Shown here: positions 52,829 to 59,949 of the stretch, in pieces | Layout of the letters: every line of letters begins with the position of its first letter | Numbering within the stretch: the stretch's first letter is position 1 | NCBI RefSeq assembly: GCF_003412455.1 | Contig: NZ_QTJU01000011.1 | Location: forward strand, 1-64,000 | Direction of reading: 5' to 3' | Length of the DNA: 64,000 bases | Source: Deminuibacter soli | GTDB lineage: Bacteria; Bacteroidota; Bacteroidia; Chitinophagales; Chitinophagaceae | Program-made: the position numbers and the translations under genes | The notes under the pieces: generated by a model | Seen by the model: the letters and a program-made list of their open reading frames with translations, nothing else | The model's database searches: none | Told to the model about the DNA's origin: nothing

Positions 52829-54484
52829 ATGCTCAAAAGTTTGCACATTAAAAATTACGCCATTATCGATGAACTCAACATCGACTTCTCCGGGCGTTTG
52901 AATATCATAACCGGTGAAACCGGTGCAGGTAAAAGTATTTTGATGGGCGCACTGAGCCTGATACTGGGCGACCGTGCAGACACCTCGGTACTGATGCAGG
53001 CAGACAGCAAATGTTTTGTTGAAGGTACTTTTATGGTAGCCGGTAAACCTGCTATCGCCGCTTTCCTGCAAAGCAATGACCTGGAAGAAGAAGCAGAACT
53101 TACCATACGCAGGGAAATTGCTGCCAACGGCAAATCACGTTCTTTTATCAACGATACGCCTGCTACCCTTCAGCAGCTGCGCGCACTGGCTTCCCTGCTG
53201 GTTGATCTGCACCAGCAGTTCGACACCCTGGAACTGGGCGACGCCGATTTTCAACGTACGGTGCTGGATGCACTGGCCGGACAGGCAACAGCAGTACAAA
53301 CCTATAAACGCGCCTACCAGCAATGGCACCAGCAACAGCAACAGCTCGCTGGCTTGCAGGAACAGAAGCAGAACTTCAACAAAGAGCTGGACTATTTCCA
53401 GTTCCAGTACAGCGAGCTGGAAGAAGCCGCCTTTGCAGAAAACGAGCTGGAGAACATTGAACAGGAACTGCAGCTGCTTACCCACGCAGAAGGCATCAAA
53501 ACCACGCTCAACCGCGTGTACTACGACCTGAAAGAAAGCGAGCAGCCCATACTCACCCTGGTTAAACAAATGAGCAGCCAGCTGCTGCAGTTTAAAGATT
53601 ACCACAGCGATGTAGCCGCCATTGCCGTTCGCCTGCAAAGCGCGCACATTGAACTGCAGGACATAGCCGGTGAAGTAGACCGCCTGAACGATGCCGTGCA
53701 GTTTGACGAGAAACGCATTGAGACCATCAACGACAGGCTGGCCCTGGGTTATAAGCTGCTCAAGAAACACGGACTGAAAACCACTGCCGAACTGCTGCAA
53801 TTACAAAACGAACTGCAGCAGAAATTACAGGCTGTACTGAATATAGACGACGCCATTGCCGCGAAAGAAAAAGAAGTAGCCACCCTGCTCGCCGAAGCAC
53901 AGCGCCAGGCCACCGCCCTCTCTGCCGCCCGCAAACAGCAAACACCTTCCCTGGAACAGCAGGTGAATGCCCTGCTCGCACAGGTAGGTATGCCCAATGC
54001 ACGCCTGAAAGTGGCTGTTACCGACACCGCACTGCACGCTTATGGCATGGACCAGGTAGACTTCCTGTTCGACGCCAACAAAAGCAACCGCTTTGAGCCT
54101 ATCCGCAAAGTGGCCAGCGGTGGGGAATTAAGTCGTTTAATGTTGTGCATTAAATCGCTCGTGGCGCAATCCATTGACCTGCCCACCATGATATTCGATG
54201 AAATTGATACCGGCATTTCAGGTGAAGCCGCCAAACAGGTGGGTATTATCATGAAAAAGCTGGCTGATGCCCGCCAGGTTATCTGTATTACGCATCAGCC
54301 GCAGATTGCCGGCAAGGCAGATGCGCATTTCTTTGTGTACAAAGGCACCAGGGGCGACGCCATTACCACCAATATCCGCCAGCTTACGCAAGAAGAGCGC
54401 ATACTCACCATAGCCCAGATGCTCAGCGGCGAAAAACCCACCACCGCTGCACTGGAAAATGCACGCGAAATGGTGATGAGTTAG
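52829..54484 (+). CDS. recN: DNA repair protein RecN
   Basis: RecN is an SMC-like ATPase in recombinational repair of double-strand breaks. The 551-residue product starts MLKSLHIKNYAIIDELNIDF, has Walker A GETGAGKS (residues 29-36), long coiled coils in the middle, and a C-terminal SGGELSRLMLCIKSL signature with Walker B MIFDEIDTGISG. Twelve more codons upstream are open but not family-like. The spacer before it is a mosaic of repeats. Confidence 0.95.
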   Translation: MLKSLHIKNYAIIDELNIDFSGRLNIITGETGAGKSILMGALSLILGDRADTSVLMQADSKCFVEGTFMVAGKPAIAAFLQSNDLEEEAELTIRREIAANGKSRSFINDTPATLQQLRALASLLVDLHQQFDTLELGDADFQRTVLDALAGQATAVQTYKRAYQQWHQQQQQLAGLQEQKQNFNKELDYFQFQYSELEEAAFAENELENIEQELQLLTHAEGIKTTLNRVYYDLKESEQPILTLVKQMSSQLLQFKDYHSDVAAIAVRLQSAHIELQDIAGEVDRLNDAVQFDEKRIETINDRLALGYKLLKKHGLKTTAELLQLQNELQQKLQAVLNIDDAIAAKEKEVATLLAEAQRQATALSAARKQQTPSLEQQVNALLAQVGMPNARLKVAVTDTALHAYGMDQVDFLFDANKSNRFEPIRKVASGGELSRLMLCIKSLVAQSIDLPTMIFDEIDTGISGEAAKQVGIIMKKLADARQVICITHQPQIAGKADAHFFVYKGTRGDAITTNIRQLTQEERILTIAQMLSGEKPTTAALENAREMVMS

Positions 54485-54492
54485 CAACTGCC

Positions 54493-54516
54493 GTTGGCTG
54501 TGTCCTCACAGCCAAC
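54493..54516. repeat. Tetraloop hairpin repeat
   Basis: GTTGGCTGTG pairs perfectly with CACAGCCAAC around the loop TCCT. Its stem equals that at 52562-52585, but its loop is in the other orientation. Confidence 0.78.
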
Positions 54517-54527
54517 ATTGAACACAT

Positions 54528-54551
54528 CATGCCGGTGGGAACACCGGCATG
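54528..54551. repeat. Tetraloop hairpin repeat
   Basis: CATGCCGGTG pairs perfectly with CACCGGCATG over ten bases. The loop is GGAA, or TTCC on the other strand. Confidence 0.75.
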
Positions 54552-54601
54552 GGCGGGAAAAACTAACAGTTTTGTAACTTTGCTTCTTAAACAGACAGGA
54601 A

Positions 54602-56173
54602 ATGGGGGAGGACAGATCAAAGAAGCAATGGTTATTACTGACAGGAATTTTGACTTTTCTATTATTGGTTAACCTTGGCGCAACACCCATCTATATATTA
54701 GATGAGGCTAAAAACGCCCAATGTGCACGCGAAATGCTGCAACGGGGCGATTGGGTGGTACCCACTTTTAACGGCGCACTGCGCACAGACAAACCACCGC
54801 TGCACTATTTTTTTATGATGGCCGCTTACAGCATCTTCGGCTACACCGCGTTTGCAGCACGTTTTTTTTCCGCACTGGCAGGCATTGCCACCATGTTAGT
54901 TACTTACGGTTACACCAAACGCCACAGCAATGCATTCACCGCATTGTGTGCAGCATTGGTGCTGGTGGCCAGTCCGCATTACTTATTCGAGTTCAGGTTA
55001 TCCGTTCCGGATCCCTACCTCATTTTATTCATCACACTCGGATTGTTCAGCGCCTACACCTGGATAGAGGAAAACAATAGCAAACAGCTATACATTGCAG
55101 CTATTGCCTTTGCACTGGCCACACTGGCGAAAGGGCCGGTAGCACTGGCTTTGCCGGGCTTATGTATCGGCAGCTGGGTAATCATCAAAAAGCGATGGGC
55201 ACCACTGCGCACCTGGCACCTGGTGCCGGCATTTATACTGCTGTGTTGTATTGCACTGCCCTGGTACATTGCCGTATTCCGGGCTACAGATGGTGCATGG
55301 ACCAAAGGCTTTTTTATTGACCATAACCTTAACCGCTTCGCTGATCCGCAGGAAGGGCATGGCGGCTTTTTCCTGCTGCCTTTATTGTTCGTTACCGTGG
55401 GATTGCTGCCCTTTATGAGCTTTGCAGGTGAACTGGTAAAGAAGGGGCACACAGTTTTTAACAGCAGCCTGCCGCAGTTTGGCGGAATTGTGTTTGCCGT
55501 GTTCGTGATATTCTTCAGCATATCCAGCACCAAACTGCCTAATTATCCTATGCCCTGTTATCCCTTTGCAGCGGTGATGATCGGGCATTTTATAGCAGCA
55601 TTGCTCACGGGTGAAATCAGTTCACGCAAATACCCCGTATACATCATCGCCGTGTTTTTAGCCATTGTGCCTGTGGCAGGATACCTTGCTATCCGCAGCG
55701 AACCGGCTGCTGCATCGGTTAGCAGTGTGGCATTGCTGCTGCTGGTGGTGCCGGTTGGCTTTATAGTATGGCTCATTATAAAACAACGCAATGCCACCTG
55801 GACACAGCTGGTAAAAGCACTTGCTGTTGCCTTTTTTGCATTCAACATGCTGGGACTGCATATTGTGTATCCTGTGTTGTACAGGCAAAACCCGGTAAGC
55901 AAAACGCTGGCGCTGGTACAACACCAGCCGGTGCTGAGTTACCAGCTGTACAATCCCGGTTATAACTTTTATATGCCTGGCGTTATTCCGCGTTATCATA
56001 CCATCGATTCGTTGCGCAAAGCGCTGGAAGCAAACCCCTCGGCGCTCGTGATCAGCAGGAAGGAATTCTTCGATTCACTGCAGCTGCACCTGCACCTGGA
56101 AATAAAGGCAGAGGCGCACGATATTTTTGAATCACCCACAACCGTTATCTTGCAGCAACATGCAACACCTTAA
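54602..56173 (+). CDS. ArnT/PMT-like GT39-type membrane glycosyltransferase
   Basis: The 523-residue product has about eleven or twelve hydrophobic helices. Near its N-terminus, in the first periplasmic loop, are YILDEAKNAQCAREMLQRGD and NGALRTDKPPLHYFF. This matches the acidic catalytic loop and the KPPL motif of ArnT-type transferases, which move a sugar from a polyprenyl-phosphate carrier to lipid A or protein. The acceptor here is unknown. It overlaps the PAP2 gene by 14 bases. This pairing fits lipid-linked sugar chemistry. Confidence 0.9.
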   Translation: MGEDRSKKQWLLLTGILTFLLLVNLGATPIYILDEAKNAQCAREMLQRGDWVVPTFNGALRTDKPPLHYFFMMAAYSIFGYTAFAARFFSALAGIATMLVTYGYTKRHSNAFTALCAALVLVASPHYLFEFRLSVPDPYLILFITLGLFSAYTWIEENNSKQLYIAAIAFALATLAKGPVALALPGLCIGSWVIIKKRWAPLRTWHLVPAFILLCCIALPWYIAVFRATDGAWTKGFFIDHNLNRFADPQEGHGGFFLLPLLFVTVGLLPFMSFAGELVKKGHTVFNSSLPQFGGIVFAVFVIFFSISSTKLPNYPMPCYPFAAVMIGHFIAALLTGEISSRKYPVYIIAVFLAIVPVAGYLAIRSEPAAASVSSVALLLLVVPVGFIVWLIIKQRNATWTQLVKALAVAFFAFNMLGLHIVYPVLYRQNPVSKTLALVQHQPVLSYQLYNPGYNFYMPGVIPRYHTIDSLRKALEANPSALVISRKEFFDSLQLHLHLEIKAEAHDIFESPTTVILQQHATP

Positions 56174-56801
56174 TATAGCCGCTTTCAAAAAAGGCATTCA
56201 GTTAACAGCCATGCTGGCCATGTTTACCCTGAGTGCCTCGGCCATACTTGGCAAGAATGAATGTTTTCTATGGCTGAATACCAACCTCGGTATAGTGGCA
56301 GATTATTTCTTTGCTGCATGGACTTACATGGGTGACGGACTGGTATGGATTGCCGTATTACTGGTGCTGCTGTTTGTGCTTAAGAAAAAGCAGTTCTTAC
56401 CCATGGCCATTGCCGCATTTTTATTAAGCACTGCATTTACGCAGATAGGCAAACACTGGATACGCCCCGGCGAAGCGCGCCCCATCAGGGCTATTCATGA
56501 AACCAACCTGATACATACGGTTCCGTTTGTAGAGGTACATACCATTTCCAGTTTCCCCAGCGGACATACCGGAACTGCATTCACCATTTACCTGTTCCTG
56601 TGTTTGCTGATACCCGGCACCTGGTGGGTAGCAGTGGGCTTCTTATACGCCATACTGGTAGCCTACTCGCGCATCTACCTGGCACAACATTTCCCGCTCG
56701 ATGCAGGTGCAGGTATGGTGATAGGTATCCTGTCGGCCTCCCTGGCCATGATCATACAGCAACGTTTTACAAAGAAATCGACAGTAGTGAGTGGTGAGTG
56801 A
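56160..56801 (+). CDS. PAP2 superfamily membrane phosphatase
   Basis: The 213-residue product has several hydrophobic helices and the PAP2 motifs in order: KHWIRPGEARP, SFPSGHTGTAF with the catalytic histidine, and SRIYLAQHFPLDAGAG. It may dephosphorylate undecaprenyl pyrophosphate or a lipid A phosphate group. The start is inside the end of the ArnT-like gene, so translation is coupled. The last residues VVSGE and the stop are encoded by a GTGAGTGGTGA word identical in protein sequence to the AroE end. Confidence 0.9.
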   Translation: MQHLNIAAFKKGIQLTAMLAMFTLSASAILGKNECFLWLNTNLGIVADYFFAAWTYMGDGLVWIAVLLVLLFVLKKKQFLPMAIAAFLLSTAFTQIGKHWIRPGEARPIRAIHETNLIHTVPFVEVHTISSFPSGHTGTAFTIYLFLCLLIPGTWWVAVGFLYAILVAYSRIYLAQHFPLDAGAGMVIGILSASLAMIIQQRFTKKSTVVSGE

Positions 56802-57095
56802 GAAAGCCGCCATCGAGAATCGACAGTCGACAGTCGAGACCATCTTAGCGGATACCAACCTATAAAGCAGTTGCGGGTGTCCTCACCGCAACGATATTCG
56901 CTACAGTAAAATCTCCGCTCCGTTCATTCACTATTGCCGATTCACTATTCACCAGTGATCCCACTCACCAATTCACCGCTCTTCTGCCCGCATTCACCGC
57001 TAAAAGCCCCTGCCTTTCACGCTTTCACATTACAGCAACATTTTGTAATGCTGCTGGCATCTGTTTTGAATCTATACAGGCATAAATCTGTTTGT
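56782..57095. repeat. Mosaic repeat spacer after the PAP2 gene
   Basis: The GTGAGTGGTGAG word that ends the PAP2 gene opens this element. A CGACAGTCGACAGTCGAGAC module (56811-56855), one tetraloop hairpin, a CTCCGCTCCG block, and a right arm ATTCACTATTGCCGATTCAC (56926-56953) follow. The right arm is almost identical to that of the 52.4-52.7 kb element. No gene was found before the next start. Confidence 0.7.
56870..56892. repeat. Tetraloop hairpin repeat
   Basis: GTTGCGGGTG pairs with CACCGCAAC with a single bulged G, around the loop TCCT. Confidence 0.7.
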
Positions 57096-57623
57096 ATGAA
57101 AAAGATGATACTGATAGCCGGATTAATGATGAGCGGAATGGTGTATTATAATACTGCTGCTGCACAGGTTAGCGTAAACGTAAATGTAAATATAGGCAAC
57201 CAGCCTGTTTGGGGACCTACGGGTTATGATCATGTAGACTATTACTACATGCCCGATATCGATGCATATTATTATGTACCTGAAAGACGTTTTATTTATT
57301 ACGAAAACAACCGCTGGGTAAGGGCTTCAGCCCTGCCTCCTGCTTATCGCAACTACGATTTGTACAGGGGTTATAAAGTGGTGATCAATGAACGTGAACC
57401 TTACCTGCACGATAACAGGTACAAAGCACAATACGCACGATACAGGAACTGGAACGGAAGACAGCCCGTTATCCGCGATAGCCGCGATCAAAGGTATTAT
57501 GTGGTAAAAGGTCACCCGATGTATAACCGTACGGTTGTACGCAACGACCGCAACGATCACAACAACCATTGGGATCGTGATGATCATGATCATGATCATG
57601 ACCACGGCCATGGCCGCCACTAA
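57096..57623 (+). CDS. Exported protein with a histidine- and aspartate-rich tail
   Basis: The 175-residue product has a signal peptide (MKKMILIAGLMMSGMVYYN, cut near TAAAQ). A tyrosine-rich body follows with YYYMPDIDAYYYVPERRFIY and ENNRWVRASALPPAYRNYDL. It ends in HWDRDDHDHDHDHGHGRH, which may bind metal ions such as zinc, nickel or copper. Proteins of this body type are common in Bacteroidota and unknown in function. Upstream in-frame codons are not signal-like. A shared terminator follows. Confidence 0.78.
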   Translation: MKKMILIAGLMMSGMVYYNTAAAQVSVNVNVNIGNQPVWGPTGYDHVDYYYMPDIDAYYYVPERRFIYYENNRWVRASALPPAYRNYDLYRGYKVVINEREPYLHDNRYKAQYARYRNWNGRQPVIRDSRDQRYYVVKGHPMYNRTVVRNDRNDHNNHWDRDDHDHDHDHGHGRH

Positions 57624-57625
57624 AT

Positions 57626-57661
57626 AAAAAAGCCCCCCGCTTAAAAACGGAGGGCTTTTTT
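57626..57661. terminator. Two-way terminator between convergent genes
   Basis: AAAAAAGCCCCCCG pairs with CGGAGGGCTTTTTT with one mismatch around an eight-base loop. T runs are present on both strands. It lies between the stops of the two convergent genes and should serve both. Confidence 0.88.
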
Positions 57662-57673
57662 ATGAGTTGTTGG

Positions 57674-58315
57674 TTACTTCAGAAATCCATAATCCACTAC
57701 CCTGCGCAGGTAGGTTTTATTGGAAATAACCCAGGTAATTTCATAACTGCCGCCTTCTTCTTTCTTCAGCAGGTAAATGTATATCTTCTTGCCATCGCCT
57801 GAAAAATACACACCACCGTACGGCTTCAGCTTACCATTGCCGGCATCGTTGTAGGTAAACACCGGGTTGCAGAAATCGGTATAGGCTGCAGCGGGTATGG
57901 CGATAGTATCACCGGCAATAGTCAGCGTAACTGCACTCACCGTTGTTTTGGGCACACTGCCGTAGTTGCCGAAATAGCCCTTGTTGTCTATTTTAATGAG
58001 GTGTTCTTCAGAATAGGCAAGTTTGTGTTTGTCTGCCAGGAATGGACCCGAACGCAGCGTAACTGTAACATCGTTGCCGGAGAAAGTGATAAAATCCTTA
58101 CCGTAGTCAGTAACCGGGATAGATTGCAGGGGCTCTTTACCTGCGCCCTCATCAATACCGGTCATGGTAAAAGTGGCCAGGTCGGCACGGATATCTTTCT
58201 CCTGCATTTTAGAGAACATATCCTTCTTGCTTCTGAAATCAGGGAAATCGAGTTCCTGCGCATGCACGCATAACTGCAAACCGATACACAATACTAAAAA
58301 CAGTGTACGCATCAT
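57674..58315 (-). CDS. Exported protein of unknown function
   Basis: The 213-residue product has a signal peptide (MRTLFLVLCIGLQLCVHAQE). The body is beta-rich with no recognised domain; YGGVYFSGDGKKIYIYLLKK and SYEITWVISNKTYLRRVVDY are near the end. The start may be the second ATG. It is convergent with the histidine-rich protein gene and divergent from the sugar dehydrogenase gene. Confidence 0.65.
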   Translation of the reverse strand: MMRTLFLVLCIGLQLCVHAQELDFPDFRSKKDMFSKMQEKDIRADLATFTMTGIDEGAGKEPLQSIPVTDYGKDFITFSGNDVTVTLRSGPFLADKHKLAYSEEHLIKIDNKGYFGNYGSVPKTTVSAVTLTIAGDTIAIPAAAYTDFCNPVFTYNDAGNGKLKPYGGVYFSGDGKKIYIYLLKKEEGGSYEITWVISNKTYLRRVVDYGFLK

Positions 58316-58376
58316 ATAATAACGGGTTTAAAATTCAGGCATTGTTTTGGCAAAGCAATACCATATTTCCAAAGAT

Positions 58377-59948
58377 ATGGAATATCTGCACCGGCTTTTA
58401 CTGCCCTTTTTACTGAGTTTTGTGTTCAGCACTGCCCTGCGTGCCCAGGCAATTACAGGTCCGCAGGGTGAGCTGTTCAACATACGCCTCATTGCCGACA
58501 AGCTCAGCGATCCCTGGGAGGTTACGTACGGCCCCGACCAGTACCTGTGGGTTACCGAGGCCAAGGGATACCGTGTATTGCGTATTAACCCCATTACCGG
58601 CGTTAAAACTGTGCTGCTCGATCTCAATAACCAGCGCGATTTTCCCCGCTACGATGTAATACCCGATTCAGCAGACGGCGGTAAACCCTGGCCGCAGGGC
58701 GGACTAATGGGTATGGCCCTTCACCCGCGGTTACTGAAAGGCCAGCCTTATGTGTTTCTCGCCTACCTGTACCACTTTGCAGGTGTTAACGAACAGGGAC
58801 ATGGCTGCGCAGAAAACTTCGGCGGCTGTTATTTTACCACCCGTATTGTTCGGTACACCTACAATAGCACCCGGCAAAAACTGGAATCACCAGTGGTGCT
58901 GTGCGACAGCATACCCGGCAGCAGCGATCACAACGCAGGTCGCCTGCTGATAGCTCCCGTAAGCAACGAATACTATCTTTTTTACAGTGTAGGCGATATG
59001 GGTGCAGGGCAGTTTGACAACGCAGGCCGCCCCAACCATGCGCAGAACATCGATTCGTATGAAGGGAAGATATTGCGGTTTAATGTATATCCTGATGCTG
59101 ACAGTAACCGCTACAACAGCTGGATACCGAACGACAATCCTTTCTGCACAGCCGACCACCAGAGTGCGGTATGGAGTTACGGACACCGCAATGCACAAGG
59201 ACTGGCGTACGCTTTCATTGGCGGCAACTACCGCCTGTATGCAGCAGAACACGGCCCTTTTTCAGATGATGAGATTAATATGGTTGATGCAGGAAAGAAT
59301 TATGGCCACCCGCTGGTAATTGGTTACAACGATGGCAACTACGACCACCTTGCGGCAGGTGTTACCGCAGAAGCAAGTTTGCCCGGCCCCTGGCATACCA
59401 GCTACCCGCTTATCAACAGCGAAGCAGCCAATGCCAAAGCCATGGGCGACAGCTACCGCGATCCCATTAAAACACTATACCCGAATACCAATGCGTTTTT
59501 AAACAACGTGATGACACGCATCCGCAACAACGACCCCGAAAAACCCACCTGGCCGTCTGAAGCGCCCAGCAGTGTATCGGTATACACCTCCACTGCCATT
59601 CCCGGCTGGAAAAACTCGCTGCTGGTTACCACACTGAAAGGGGGAAAACTCATTCGCCTGCAGCTGGATGCTACAGGCGAACACGTGATCAGTGATACGA
59701 TCAACTATTTTAAAGGACGTTTGCGTTACCGCGACCTCGCCATTTCAGACGATGGCTATAAAATATACCTCGCGCTCGACAGCACCATTGTATCCAGCGG
59801 CCCCACTACCGTACAACCTATGGAGACTGCCAAACGCGGCTCTGTGATTGAGCTTACTTACATCGGCAACACACGCAGCAGCAACAAGACACCGGCAGAC
59901 AGTATCCCCATTCAACGCCTGGATGTGCTGCCCAGGCGCAAACCCTGA
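58377..59948 (+). CDS. PQQ-dependent sugar (glucose/sorbosone) dehydrogenase-like protein
   Basis: The 523-residue product begins with a signal peptide (MEYLHRLLLPFLLSFVFSTA, then LRAQ). A six-bladed propeller of the glucose/sorbosone dehydrogenase family follows: LSDPWEVTYGPDQYLWVTEA, GLMGMALHPRLLKGQPYVFL, then YGHRNAQGLAYAF and AAEHGPFSDDEINMVDAGKN, which is the family signature for the active-site region. Periplasmic sugar oxidation with PQQ is likely, but the sugar is unknown. No PQQ synthesis genes are in the window. Confidence 0.9.
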   Translation: MEYLHRLLLPFLLSFVFSTALRAQAITGPQGELFNIRLIADKLSDPWEVTYGPDQYLWVTEAKGYRVLRINPITGVKTVLLDLNNQRDFPRYDVIPDSADGGKPWPQGGLMGMALHPRLLKGQPYVFLAYLYHFAGVNEQGHGCAENFGGCYFTTRIVRYTYNSTRQKLESPVVLCDSIPGSSDHNAGRLLIAPVSNEYYLFYSVGDMGAGQFDNAGRPNHAQNIDSYEGKILRFNVYPDADSNRYNSWIPNDNPFCTADHQSAVWSYGHRNAQGLAYAFIGGNYRLYAAEHGPFSDDEINMVDAGKNYGHPLVIGYNDGNYDHLAAGVTAEASLPGPWHTSYPLINSEAANAKAMGDSYRDPIKTLYPNTNAFLNNVMTRIRNNDPEKPTWPSEAPSSVSVYTSTAIPGWKNSLLVTTLKGGKLIRLQLDATGEHVISDTINYFKGRLRYRDLAISDDGYKIYLALDSTIVSSGPTTVQPMETAKRGSVIELTYIGNTRSSNKTPADSIPIQRLDVLPRRKP

Positions 59949-59949
59949 T

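Larger units (their letters stand above)
54485..54600. repeat. Spacer with two tetraloop hairpins after recN
   Basis: Two hairpins of the family lie between recN and the glycosyltransferase gene, in opposite orientation to each other and about ten bases apart. No T run follows either. The spacer holds nothing else. Confidence 0.65.
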
